From: Imbricaverruca yamaguchii
Lineage: Eukaryota > Arthropoda > Thecostraca > Neoverrucidae
Reading direction: 5' to 3'
Length of the DNA: 64,000 bases
Assembly (NCBI GenBank): GCA_034440575.1
Contig: JAOTOL010001605.1
Location: 296,001 to 360,000 of the forward strand
Part shown: piece after piece, positions 12,346-24,095 of the stretch
Layout: every line of letters starts with the position of its first letter
Numbering within the stretch: position 1 is the stretch's first letter
Notes under the pieces: model-generated
Databases searched by the model: none
Seen by the model: only the letters and a program-made list of their open reading frames with translations
Told to the model about the DNA's origin: nothing
Translations under genes and position numbers: made by a program

Positions 12346-13430
12346 ACTCAGTGGGCGACGCCTCTCGATGTCACGGTGTGATTACACTGACGGTGAAACG
12401 CAAATTACACTCGGCGGGTGACACCTCTCGATATCACGGTGTAATTAAACTGCCGGTAAATAGAAGAGGCATTGACGGGCTAGTAGACGTCATTCGGCTG
12501 GAATTCAGCCCGGCATCAGTGTGACCAGTGCGTCGTTCAGCTAAATCGATACTATTACCGTAAGTGCGAGTGAATTCTGGTCGCCCGGGGAACGATGCCT
12601 GTCGCAAGTCGAAGTGTCCGACTGGTGCACTTCCTGCCATTGTATGGTGGCAGGTGGGTGAGGACTGAGCGCGGCACGTTTGGATTTGGTAATCTTAACT
12701 CGTTTTCTTATGCCGTAAATATTATGTTGTTATTGAAACATTTCTGGTCGTCTCTTGGCATTGTGTGCTTTGACCACAAGCCGCGGACGATTCATGTTGT
12801 CGCCACGTATCGTCATGTCTTTCTTCATGTCATGTCATGTCATTTCATACCATGTCATACCATGCCATGTCTTGTCATGCCATGCCATGTCATGTCATTC
12901 CTCATAAGCAAGAGCAGTGAACGACGCCAAACCGTCTGGATAACATCCATCCAACTGGTGTGAAAGTTCAGAACCAATCCAGCCCCTCCATGTTTTCCTC
13001 ATGTCTGGACAGTGACCCAGAGTGAGCGCCACAGCGTCTAACCTCATCTGAGTGGGTCGACCTTGAGCCGATCGCTGTGGTCGACTGACCCTGACGACCA
13101 TAGAAGGCGGCGGCGTGACGTGCTCGACGATAGGCTCGGCAGTGAAACGGGTCGTGAGCCGGCAGCCGTCTCCTGCTGTTGCCCTTTCACGCCGGCCCAG
13201 CTGGCACTGAGATGCCTTCTCCTACACCTCCTCCCATCCAATTCGAGAGCAGGCCCTCATCGCCACCGTACGCTTGAGGTGCCCATCCCCTCTGCTGCGA
13301 GAGCAGGTTCTCGCCACCACCGGGCAGTTGAAGTATTTCCTCCCCTCGGCTTCTGGATGCAGGTCTTACAAGCAGAAGCGCTATTATTAAGAATAACTAA
13401 ACAACGACAATATGAATACTATTAAAAATA
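12346..13430. other. Mostly unique; CATGT pentamer run at 12823-12897
   Basis: 12823-12897 is an imperfect (CATGT)n/(CATGC)n run. 13060-13330 is GC-richer with a 120-codon plus-strand frame that lacks splice or homology support. Confidence 0.5.
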
Positions 13431-13646
13431 GTTATAACCAGGGATGCGGAGGCGGAGCCGGAGCCGGAGCCGCCGGGACATTTTACTCGGAGCCGGAGTC
13501 GGAGCCGGAGCCGTCAAAAACGGGGCGGCTCACGTTTGGGATGTACGGAGCCGGAGCCGGAGCCGGAGCCGGGATACTTCCCCGGAGCCGGAGTCGGAGC
13601 CGGAGCCGTCCAAAAATTTTCCCGGCTCCGCATCCCTGGTTATAAC
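13431..13646. mobile_element. hAT-type MITE with perfect 8-bp target duplication
   Basis: The element is 13439-13638 (200 bp). It starts CAGGGATGCGGAG and ends CTCCGCATCCCTG, so the terminal inverted repeats are perfect for at least 13 bp. The flanking 8-mers GTTATAAC at 13431-13438 and 13639-13646 are identical and fit the hAT target preference nTnnnnAn. The interior is made of GGAGCC hexamers in two blocks around a short unique core. No transposase, hence non-autonomous. The perfect TIRs and duplication suggest a recent insertion. Confidence 0.88.
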
Positions 13647-13959
13647 AATACCAATAGTAGTCACAACAATAATAGCACCGCTAAAATGATACTGGCAACA
13701 GAGAAAATACGGAGAGGAACAACATGAAGGTTGATGAGAGAAGTGCATATTAATGCAGGTTAGTTGTGGAGAGTAGTCTCTGGTACTGCTGGCATCTCGG
13801 TCGGAGAGTAATCTCGGGTACTCGTGACATCTCTGGTACTGCTGGCGCCTGTGGCGGCGGTCGTATGTGTGTTGTCGAGCAGAGGCAACATAATGAGGTG
13901 AGGTGGAGCCGTGGTCAGTTCTCTGTGTAGTGCCGTCGTGGTCTATGATCTTTACAGTG
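13647..13959. other. Nothing recognised
   Basis: Unique sequence with short repeats of CTCGGTACTGCTGGC type near 13770-13850. Confidence 0.4.
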
Positions 13960-14480
13960 ATGCTGAAATGTCTATGATCCCCACAGTGCCGTCATGATCT
14001 ATTATCCATGTGGGTGAGTTGTTGGAATGGTCTATGATCCCTACAGTGCCGCAGAGTGGTCTGTGATCTTCGTAGTGCCGCAGAATGGCATATGATCCAT
14101 ACAGTAGCGCGGAATGGTCTATGATCGCTACAGTGCCGCAGAGTGGTCTGTGATCTTCGTAGTGCCGCAGAATGGCATATGATCCATGCAGTAGCGCGGA
14201 ATGGTCTATGATCGCTACAGTGCCGCATAGTGGTCTGTGATCCTTAAAGTGCCGGCGTGGTCTGGCATCTCTAGCGCCGCCGAGTGGTCTGTGATCTTAA
14301 CGGTGCCGACTTGGTTCTTTACAGTGCTACCGAGGAGTCTGTGATCTTTGCAGCGCAGTCGAATGGTCTGTGATCCTTGCGGTGCCGTCGAATGGGCTGT
14401 GATCTTTGCAGTGCCGGCTAGTGGTCTGTGATCCTTGCGGTGCCGTCGAGTGGTCAATACACCACATGCCGCCAGCTGAT
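13960..14480. repeat. Minisatellite, ~30-bp units with a higher-order duplication
   Basis: Diverged units of the form GTGCCGCAGAGTGGTCTGTG plus ATCYTYRYA. Within it an approximately 117-bp block is repeated at about 14037-14220, showing higher-order amplification. Confidence 0.85.
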
Positions 14481-14509
14481 CGCATTCGATCCCAGTTCTG
14501 CGTTGTGTC

Positions 14510-14660
14510 CGAAATAGCAGTGCGGCCGATTGGCCCGGCGGTAATAACGGTGCGGCTGATTGGTCCGGCGGTAGTGACGGTGCGGCTGATTGGTCCGGCG
14601 GTAGTGACGGTGCGGCTGATTGGTCAGGCGGTAGTGACGGTGCGGCCGATTGGTCTCTGC
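14510..14660. repeat. 30-bp tandem repeat, about 5 copies
   Basis: Units of GGTAGTGACGGTGCGGCTGA plus TTGGTCCGGC. It is distinct from the preceding array. Confidence 0.9.
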
Positions 14661-15010
14661 AGCGTATATCGATTTCCTGCAAAATGGCCCGTGTACGATG
14701 TGCTTGATTATCTGGTGTAATCCTGGGCCGGCATTTCGATGGCACCAGTTCAAAATCAACGCGAGTTAAACTGCGCCGCACACGTCAAGTGGCACCTGGT
14801 TGGGAATGGTACAATTAGCCGCCTGTCAATAGAATCAGTAGCCATGTCAGACACATGTCAGTAGAAATTACCACACATTTTAGGAGTCTGTCAAAGTGCA
14901 ATTGGCAATTCTGTTGGGTTCCTTATCTCTGCTTTCCGCCGAACGAGCATCCAGGTACCGTTGAATGGTCATGCTTCAATTCATATTCATGAATTCGCTT
15001 CTCTCAGACC
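14661..15010. other. Nothing recognised
   Basis: Unique sequence with a small GAATTCATATTCATGAATTC palindrome near 14977-14997. Confidence 0.4.
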
Positions 15011-15373
15011 CAGGCGCGCACCCAGGATTTCTCCATGTGGGGGGGGGGACGGACCGAAAAGGGCACTTGGCAGGCTCCAAAAGGGCACCTGACCGGCTCC
15101 AAAAGGGAACTTTGCGGCCCGGGGCACACTGAAAGGTTTGTTGAACGGCGGGGGGGGAGCTGTGGGCGTGAAAAATTTGTTTGGCCAAAAGGGCAGTTTT
15201 GGGCCCAAAGGGCACCCTTGGCATAGGCGGGGCACATAGGGCAGGTGATTTTCTGGCTGAATTTGGGACATTCCGGCAAAGAGGGCACTTTTCGGTCAAA
15301 AGGCCACTTTTGGCCAAAAGGCACTTTGGTCTCGTGGGGGGCCCGGGCCCCCTGCCCCCCCCCCGGTGCGCCT
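15011..15373. mobile_element. Probable non-autonomous TIR element
   Basis: Left end CAGGCGCGCACCCAGG; the right end read inverted is TAGGCGCACCGGGG. The termini therefore match imperfectly and are followed by long G or C runs. The interior is a series of degenerate ~28-bp units containing AAAAGGGCACYT. No clear target duplication, no coding capacity. Confidence 0.5.
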
Positions 15374-16143
15374 ATGTTCAGGCCTATCGCTCCATGAAAA
15401 TCGTTTTGCGGGCACCCGATCACGAGTACGATTCCTTGTATAGGGCAGCGTCGTGTGAGGTCATTCTGAGTCCATGGCTTGACTGCTGTCCGCAGTGCTC
15501 AAGTTCGAGAAGGCAAGGAGACCAGAGGGACAGCCATCACTATTACTAATACTACTACTTAATACTGGCGTGTGGTCCCGATTTCAGTCCGTTAATAATT
15601 ATTTGCCTTGTCAGTTCTCCAAGATGCCATTGTCGAAAGCTTTCCCACTCGGTGTTCGTGGCACGGTACTTATCACTATATCCAGACGCCATGAAACCAG
15701 CGGGTCAACACCCGAAGCATGATGACGTCACACGAGCAGATTGGATGCGGTTTGATCGGGTCAAGTGTCTAGCGCTGCATTAGACAAACCGGGGCGTGAC
15801 ATGCCAAGAGCTACCACTGACCTAGACTCATGTGCAAACACGGGGTATTCATATAGTTGAACTCAGTTCGTCTCTGTTACATAGGACATCTGTTCTGAGC
15901 TGCCCACTGCCATGATGAATGTCATTTTGAAAAGTGAGGAAATAGAATAAATGATGAAGTGAAGAGGCCTCAGGACACATTTAATTTGCGCGTTTATTTG
16001 CTTGCGTTGTGTCGCGAAGATTCGCAAAGTGGGTCGAAAAACACTCTTCCATATTCAGTGAAGAGCTAACGTGGCCCATCAGAACAAAACCACCTCTTCA
16101 GCATTGCCTTGGAGTTGCTGAATTCTCCTCATTACCTGTCTCC

Positions 16144-16147
<4 letters not shown>
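15374..16147. other. Nothing recognised
   Basis: Unique sequence; only short open frames. Confidence 0.4.
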
Positions 16148-16185
<38 letters not shown>

Positions 16186-16392
16186 CAAATACATACATAT
16201 ACATACAAATATATATGTATATATAGATATACAAATATATATATACATACATACATATATGTATGTACATATATGTGTATATATCTATATATATATATAT
16301 ATTTATGTATATATATAGATATGGATATACATATATATACATATATATATAAGTATATATATGTATATATAGATATACATTTATATATATCC
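16148..16392. repeat. (CA)n and TA/TATG-rich microsatellite
   Basis: About 35 bases of CA followed by about 200 bases of imperfect ATATAC/ATATGT sequence. Confidence 0.95.
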
Positions 16393-17151
16393 GATTGTGT
16401 TCTGACACTTCTCTCGGAGAGGCTATGCAGCCTGGTGATGATGTGGCCGCCTGCTCTGGGAAGCAATTCTCCAAAGTGACATGGGCCACCCCCACGACGA
16501 TGACGGCCAGGGGCGGGCCGGGTCGGAGCGGGGGCGGGGGGAGGGTGCCGGGGGAGGGTGCTGCTCCGGGCGAAAGTCGCGTGCCGCTGGCCGGTGACGC
16601 GCCGAAAGCTTCCGCAGTGAATCGATCGGACGGCCGGCCGGCGGCCAACACTTGTGTGCCGCCGGTACCGTGCACTTGTCTCCCGCCCCCCCCCCCCCGG
16701 AGCGGAGGGGGAGAGTCATGGCCGACCGTCCGTCATTGGGATGGCTGCCGACGACTCCCGGCACCACTCAGACGGCGAGTTGCCGCGGCGAACGGCGTGA
16801 CTTGGACGGGCGCCCGCCGGGAAGCGAGGTGTCACCGGCGCTAAAAGCTGCAGGACGCTCGCATTCCTTGGCGGCCGGATGGAGGTCCAGCGGCTGGGAA
16901 GCAAGGCCCCTGGATTTGTACACGGAACGGCTTCGGATGGCAGACCGGAGTGAGCCTCCTGATCGGTGGGGATGTTCTGATGGGTGCGACAGACGTATTC
17001 GTTTCCTACATGGTGACCATAAATGCCCGGATCCTTATATCTACGTGCACCACATGCACCAATGATCCTTGGCCAATAAGGAAGTGGTACTGATGCCGAA
17101 AATATCCCTCGGCGAAGCCGAAATATTGGTAAGTTTCGGACCCTGAATATA
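16393..17151. other. GC-rich patch, possible exon not resolved
   Basis: 16480-16900 is CpG-rich with open frames on both strands. On the minus strand about 16440-16600 reads [20 protein letters not shown] with good GC3, but no clean acceptor and donor pair encloses it. I do not call a gene. The remainder is unique. Confidence 0.25.
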
Positions 17152-18138
17152 TTAACACGCGTCTTGCAGGGTCTCTGAAAATTACACGCACTGGAGGGAG
17201 GGGGCGGATTTCGCCCCCGCAAGATCTCGGCTCCTATTAAAGCTGATGCAACAAAAATCGAAAGGTAGATGGGTACGGTTGTGACCTCTATTGTATGTAA
17301 ATTACATGACATTAGGTCAATATCTTCAAGGTCAAATGTGGTCAAAATTTACAGATGTTCTGGTATTACGTGGCTTGGCTTGCCATTGTTATGAATCGCT
17401 GTGATTGTGTTAAGATGCTCCAAAATGGGCATCAGTGATGTTTTATATATTACGAATGATGCAATACAGATGCTAGACCCGGCATTTGACCTCAGGTCAT
17501 CTATGTAGCCGCACTTTATCGGGTTATTACCCGATCCAGTTACCTGAACCGAGCCGCCCGCCCGACTGCTCCGTTGGGCGGCTCGGCGCAATCGGCTTCG
17601 CAAAGAAACAAGTGAAGTACATGAAAAAAGTATGGAAACGCTTAGGTACACAATGGCAGAGAGTAGTCTTCAGGATGTGTAGGGAGTAACATGCACAGTG
17701 ACATCAATCGCATGAGTCATTTGCATTTATGACAACATTCCAGTTGACCAAGTTTGGTTCCATTAACCTGTCATGAACTTGACCTGACTTGACTTCGGTG
17801 ACCTAACATGACTTTGAAACTACATATCATAACAATATACATCAAACAAATCGCTAGTATTGCCGAGAAGACTTCCCTTTTGTCAATATATGGGAAGCGT
17901 ATCAGCGCCGATTTTTATGGTCAGGCGCTTCGAATTTTTGTTATTTTAGCGGCCCCGAACTCGAAAAGGTTTCGTCCGTTTTTTTTTTCGCTTTTGGTCC
18001 TTTGAGCAACGCGCCGAACATTTCTAAGCAGGTACGCAAACAATGGTGTGCATCGGCCGGTAACATCTTGAGTTTTGCAGGAAGAAAAACGGACGAGTGT
18101 GCGGATTTCGCCCCCTACCCCTCCAGGGCGCGTGTTAA
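17152..18138. mobile_element. Possible TTAA-flanked (piggyBac-like) non-autonomous element
   Basis: TTAA at 17152-17155 is followed by CACGCGTC; at the other end GGGCGCGTG is followed by TTAA at 18135-18138. The subterminal sequences also correspond in inverted orientation (CTGGAGGGAGGGGGCG against CTGGAGGGGTAGGGGGCG read inverted, both next to GGATTTCGCCCC). About 979 bp inside, without transposase. The TIR core is only about 7-8 bp, so the call is tentative. Confidence 0.4.
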
Positions 18139-18377
18139 ACGGAACTTATGTTGCATCTTGGTCATGTAAAAGACCTCGACTAACCTGGGACACACATACT
18201 TTACCATGCGTGCACCACGCTGCATTTGATCATCATCTTGATTCTGTACATTAGTGTCCTTGATCTTGCAGCTTGGAATTTACTGCAGCCCCCACCAAAT
18301 ATAGTTGTCAGCGTGTGAGTTTATTCAGGAAATGAACGTAAAGGGAACATGTACACTCGTTTTCACTTGATTTCACT
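18139..18377. other. Nothing recognised
   Basis: Unique sequence. Confidence 0.4.
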
Positions 18378-18500
18378 GTCGCGTGTGACGGAGTTGTCGT
18401 TGTGACGTGTGGTGGAATTGTTACTGTCGTGTGTGGCGGAATTGCAACTCTTGTGTGTGGTGGGGTTGTTACTGTCGCGTGTGTTGGAGTTGTTGCTGTC
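18378..18500. repeat. Minisatellite, ~30-bp units
   Basis: About four copies of a unit containing TTGTTACTGTCGTGTGTGG. Confidence 0.8.
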
Positions 18501-18770
18501 ACTTCCTGAACAGCTACGAAAAACGGAGGGAGAATCGAAATGGCTCCGAAAGCAGAGTGATCATTCGGGATGAAATCTAAGCATAACGTTGAATAATGTA
18601 TGCCCTTTTCTGCGAGTTGCATTATTATTATACAATATGATCTCATGCAGTTGATTTGCTTAATGCAATAATTTTCAAAGATATGCGTGGAGGATTGCAG
18701 TCAAAGTTGTGTCGAACAATGCATTTGAGGCCATTCTTTCTAGATGATGTCATAGACTCCACAATTAATC

Positions 18771-19500
18771 AAGTGGCGTAGCCAGCGGGGAAGAGGCGAA
18801 GGGGCAGCTCCCCCTGGAGCGTCCCAGGAAGCCTTCCAGCCGATCGCCTTGAGGGGCTCGCAAGTGTCCACTCGGCCGACAAAAGGGGTCCGGGTAACGG
18901 AGAGGGCCCAGGACCGAGGAAGAGGGCCCGAGTCAACGGAGATGATGAGGACCCTGGACTGGGGAAACGAAACGGGCCTCTGGTCGATAGTGAGCCCCGG
19001 ACTGTTGGAAGGCCCTTTGGGCCAACGGATGGGGCACCATGTCAATATGGAGGGCTCTCGGGTTGACGGCGGCGTCCAAGCCGAGGGAAAGTCTCCTGAC
19101 CCGATGGAAGGGATCAAGCGTCTGAAAATGAGTCTAGGCCCGGACGAAAAATGCTAAAAATGAAAAAATGCTTCAGTTATTAAGGAGGACCCCTGGGACG
19201 ACGGAAGGGGCCCCTAGTTGCCGGAGATGACCTCGCGCCGTTAGAAAGGGTCCAGTGGCCGACGGATGTGGCATAAGACGTACGACGGCCCCTGACCTGA
19301 TGGAGGAAGACAAGGCTATTGGAAGAGGGCGCCTGCCTGACAGAGGAGGTTCTGGATCGCTAAAAAGGGTTCATGAGCCGACGGAAATGATCCTGGGAAA
19401 TAGGAGAGCGCCCCGTGTCGGTATGAAAAGCCCCTTGGCCGACATAGTGGGCCGAAGCCACACAAGGGTTCCTGGCGTGAGAAGAGTCTCAAGCTGGTGA
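18771..19500. mobile_element. Degenerate element with hAT-like left end
   Basis: Starts AAGTGGCGTAGCCAGCGGG, close to the terminus seen inverted at 25593. The body consists of degenerate ~28-bp GC-rich units (GACGGARAKGRYCC type), like those at 24873-25593. The right end cannot be located. Confidence 0.45.
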
Positions 19501-20391
19501 AAGAGGGGCCTCCGTCAAAACTTGCTATATCTCACAACTCAATTATACTATGGACATGTGCCTGCATTGCGCAATGGACAAGTCTCACGTCGGAACAGGC
19601 CGTATTTTTTTCAAGTTTCACTAATGGTTTTCATATCTTAAAGACGATGGTGGCATTCATTTATTTCTTACAAATCCATAAATTATTAGATAATTCGAAG
19701 AAGCTCCTCAGAATGCCACGCCTCGTGATTGGTCAAAGTATGTGTGACGTCACATCTGTAGAGTTCAACGATGCTTAACTGCCGCCCCCATTGTATCTTC
19801 CCTTTGGGAAGCTGCCAGCTCGAAATAATCGCGACAGTTTTAGCTTGGATCACATCCGATCGTCCGGGTCAAATGGCTCGTAGAAAACGACATCATTATT
19901 CTTGTTTTTGCCGATGCTTACAAATGCAACTGCAAGTGAGCCAGAAGCGATATTGATGGTCCTGCGATGGGAGAGATCACACACCTCGTCCCCTGGTCCG
20001 GCAGTGGCAGGCGCCGTCTTGTCGCAAACATCATACACTCATGGTTGACATGTCACCCTCCTTTGTCGACATATTGCTTGGTGTTGAACAGAGCGAGAGG
20101 AATCTACTTGATGGTTGTTCGTCTAGAGAGTTTGGAATGAGTTTTGTAATGGCGGTGACGACAGAACACTCGGGGTGGGGGCAGTGGCGATCGAACACGG
20201 GGACGGGCTGGTTGCAAACGGAAAGGTGGCTGCCTCACAACACTGGGGGTATCTTAAAATGAATCATGTTACCGCTTCATTGCCAGAAGCGATTAAAAAT
20301 ACTTTCATCCCAATTTGAGACCGCTCAAATTTCTCCTTGCTAGAGGATTATGCGAAGAAATTAGTAGATCTCGGACAGACACTTGAATGGT
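19501..20391. other. Nothing recognised
   Basis: Unique sequence without a convincing exon. Confidence 0.4.
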
Positions 20392-20412
20392 ATATATATA
20401 TATATATATGCA

Positions 20413-20444
<32 letters not shown>

Positions 20445-20445
20445 C

Positions 20446-20528
<83 letters not shown>

Positions 20529-20560
20529 AGAGAGAAAGAGAGGGAGAGAGAGACAGATAG
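20392..20560. repeat. (TA)n(TG)n(GA)n microsatellite
   Basis: Short TA and TG runs, then about 110 bases of GA. It directly abuts the 3' end of the minus-strand Penelope-like fragment. Confidence 0.97.
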
Positions 20561-21185
20561 AGAGTGAGTTATCCATAGACAAGTATGAAGGAGGATGGAT
20601 GATGAAAACAAACAAACTATGTGGATGTGACTTCAATGTTAACGTTTCGACTTCATTAGGCGTTCATCGGTACAAAGCATAGAGCACAGCAGCAGACAAT
20701 ATCAAGCAGGTAACAAATCGCATTTCATGCCGTCAAAATCAAGTGCCAATTCGTTTTCGGTTCTTCGTAACAGATAATCTCGCTGCAAGTCCTGCCCAGG
20801 TAACACAACCGAGTCTCGAATTTATCGTGTCGCATGTGCATATATATGCCGCCTCTAATGATTTTCTCGTTCGTTCCTTGATATTTTCTCTAATGAGAAT
20901 AAGTCATCCAATTTTCGCAGACGTTTACACTCGCCGACATGGACCACAATAGCAGTGCAATTATGCCCCTTCAATCGCGCCTGAATTCCCCTTCCAGTTT
21001 CCCCAACATATGATTTTGAGCAACCGGAACAAGGAATTTCGTGAAATACACTATTAGGTAACATGGGATCACTAGAAAATTTTCCAGTGACGATGGACTT
21101 TAGTACCGAAAGTTTTGGACACTTGTGCTCCAACGGCTTACATGTGTTTGGCGATAACAATAGCCTGTTTTGAGTATGGAATTGT
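20561..21185 (-). mobile_element. Penelope-like element fragment, inverted copy
   Basis: Read on the minus strand, 20855-21160 encodes a GIY-YIG endonuclease-type segment (HEIPCSGCSKSYVGETGRGI) followed by the 3' untranslated part; it matches the 3' end of the plus-strand copy. A hammerhead-like core (CCGATGA, short hairpin, CGAAACG) lies at 20641-20671. The reverse transcriptase is missing, so this is a 3'-terminal fragment. Its 3' end runs into the (GA)n tract. No restored reading frame is implied: the endonuclease segment appears deleted internally relative to the other copy. Confidence 0.8.
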
Positions 21186-23900
21186 AAAAATTATTGGTGA
21201 ATCTTTCTTTCTCGTTCGGGCGCTGCTTTGATATTGTCTGCTGTTGTGCGCTATTTTTGTCCCGATGGAGGCCTATTGAGGTCGAAACTTTTACATTAAA
21301 GTCATTCCTACATAGTTTGTTTGTATTCATCATCCATCCTCATTCATGCTTGTCTCTGGATAACTCACACTTGTCGCGTAACGGTGGTGAAACCACAACT
21401 TCGGAGATGACGGAGTTCAACATTCAGAGAAAGACATTAAGCAGCTTTAGCTGTTTAAAGATTATCAATGAGCAAGTTCTTGCAAAGAGCAGAGCAAGTT
21501 CTTCCCAAGTCAGCACCAGCTCCACTAAGATGTACGCGAATGCCGTTTAAAAATTAAGCTAGATTCTATTTAGAAGAAGCCTCTAACGAATTGAAGAACC
21601 AGATTTATGTTTTAAACGACAAACGAACTGGAGTTGTTGGGCGCAAGATGACCAGACCAGTCGAAGCGCCCGAAAGCCTCAATAACTAACAAACGGGAGT
21701 TGTGGTCTAAGCGAAACTTCAATCGAAGCTGAAGAAGTTCGACGAAAAACAACAGAATTGTCTTAGCCGCAAGTTGTCATATTTATGTGGGAGCAGTACC
21801 TGGAAAGACGCTGGAAAAGTGAATATCGTGACCAACTTATCATCAAGGAACCTGTCGGAGGACGAAAAAGAGGCGTTGTCCTTGGGCTTAAAGTTTGATG
21901 CAGGAAAAGACAAATATTCATTTACGGAGCACGTAAATCACAAGTATAGGTGAAATGATAGTAATGCAGATACAGGATTTATTTAGGGAATGTTAGCATG
22001 TTGCAAAGCGCTAGCAAATCAGGAGCCAGTAGGCATGCCGAGACGATGTATGCGCGCACTTGAAAATTTTACGAATGACCGGAGCGTGCTCGTCACACAA
22101 ACTGACGAAGGTGGTGGTGCCATAATCATGCATAGATCCCACCACGATAGCAGAATGCTCGAGATGCTTAGTGATACCGGGACATACGAGAAAACGAAAA
22201 CTTGATATGCTGAAAAGCAAAGCAAGTTATCTAACCAGAAAGCTACGAAGCTGCTGAAGAAATCACAGAGAGGCACACAATTGCATCGTCTATTCGAAGA
22301 AGCACCGGTAGCTCCACGCATTAAGGAACTACCGAAAATGCACAAAAATGGAAAATCCAATGCGCTGCATCACTTCCGGGATTGGCAGCGCACCGCACAA
22401 TTTGGCAAAAGTTCTAGCAGAACCGTTCACAAGTGCATTAGGTTCAATAGGCGAAGCTCAGCTCAGGAACACAAATGATCTCATGATGAGAATAACATCT
22501 GCTGGTGTTGGTGACATGACCTTTGCAAGTTTTGACATCAAATCGCTGTTTACGAACGAGCCCTTATAGGAAGTTCTGGCCGCCACACGAGCAGTTATTC
22601 ATGCACAAGATGATTATGATTTGTCCCTGCCAAAGCACATTCCAAGGACCTTGTCACGCGATGCATGAAGTTCGGCTCGCTATCATTCAACGGGGAAAAG
22701 TACGTGCAACATAGGGGATTAGCAATGGGCTCACCTCTAAGTTCATGGGCAGCATGTTTATATATGGTATTGGAGAGGAACCACTGTTTATGGATCATTG
22801 GGAGCCAAACCATTTGGTTATGCGGATGGCGTACTAATAGCAGTGCCAAAATCAACAAATTTGTTTGAAAAGATGAATCTATCAAATCAAGTGGAGCCAC
22901 AAATACAGTTCATGATGAAGCTCGAAAATGAAGGAAAAATTGTACTTTTAGATTAATGCATTACCAAGACTCAAGGAGAAATAAAATTAAAGGTTCACAG
23001 AAAATCAACAAACAAGGAGGACTATGTGCACTTATATTCATCCCACATCGTCCGGGTTAAGAGTGGCATTGTCATCGGCATTGTCATCGGCATGGCATTG
23101 TCATCTTTTTTCTGAGAACTTTTCGGATTTGTAGTGACGCCTACATTGTAGACGAAATTGAACATATATGTAGCACATTCCTCGAGTTAGATTACCCAAA
23201 AGGATTGCCTATCAAACTCAAGATAGGAGCTGAAGAAATAAAGAGCAGACGTAAAGTAGAACAGCGACCGAAAGAAAAGGAAAAGTCCACCAAGTTTTCA
23301 ATTCCATGTTCAAACCAGGCTATTGTTATCGCCGAACACCGAAAACTGGAAGCCGTTGGAGTACAAGTGTTCATAAATTTCGGTACGAAAGTGGGCGACA
23401 TCGTGATGAGAAAATCTGTTAGTGGTCCTATGCTATCTAATAGTGTAATATACGAAATTCTTTATTCTGGTTGTTCAAAATCATATGTTCAGAAAAACGG
23501 AAGGGGAATTCAGGCGCGATTGAAGAAGCACAAACGCGATGTGGGGTGGCGTGGGCAGTGCATTGCTATTGTGGTCAATATCGACGAGTGTGAAAATCTA
23601 CCAAAATGGGATGACGCATTCTCGTTAGAGAAAAATATCACAAAACGAACGAGAAAAAGCATTAGAGGCGGCAGATATTTGCACACGAGACACGATCAAT
23701 TCGAGAGTCGTTTTGTTGCCTGGGCAGGACTTGCAACGAGACTATCCATTGCGAAGAACCGAAAACGAATTGGCACTTTATTTAGACATTGTCTGCTGTT
23801 GTGCTCTATGTTTTGTACCGCAAAAGACCTATTGAGGCCGAAAGGTGTACATTGAAGTCATCTCCACATAATTTGTTTATTTTCATCATCGATCCTCATT
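21186..23900 (+). mobile_element. Penelope-like retroelement, decayed copy
   Basis: Order on the plus strand: pLTR-like block (21225-21370) with a hammerhead-like motif at 21261-21290; reverse transcriptase remnants from about 22280 (SGIGSAPHNLAKVLAEPFTS, ASFDIKSLFTNEPL) to about 22930, including the RGLAMGSPLS block; then a GIY-YIG endonuclease at about 23440-23720 (YEILYSGCSKSYV, then GRGIQARLKKHKRDV); then a 3' pLTR-like end (23780-23895). RT plus C-terminal GIY-YIG is diagnostic of canonical Penelope-like elements. Several frameshifts and stops break the RT, and the catalytic YADD box reads YADG, so it is dead. It ends against a (CA)n tract. Confidence 0.88.
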
Positions 23901-23917
23901 CAAACACACACAGACAC

Positions 23918-23991
<74 letters not shown>

Positions 23992-24013
23992 GAATACACG
24001 CACGTACACATAC

Positions 24014-24081
<68 letters not shown>

Positions 24082-24095
24082 ACACACACACATAC
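23901..24095. repeat. (CA)n microsatellite
   Basis: About 190 bases of CA with interruptions, abutting the 3' end of the plus-strand Penelope-like copy. Confidence 0.97.

Noticed and set aside
11549..12524. Two ~290-codon frames
   Set aside because: Frame-rotating 29-bp minisatellite, no splice or start context.
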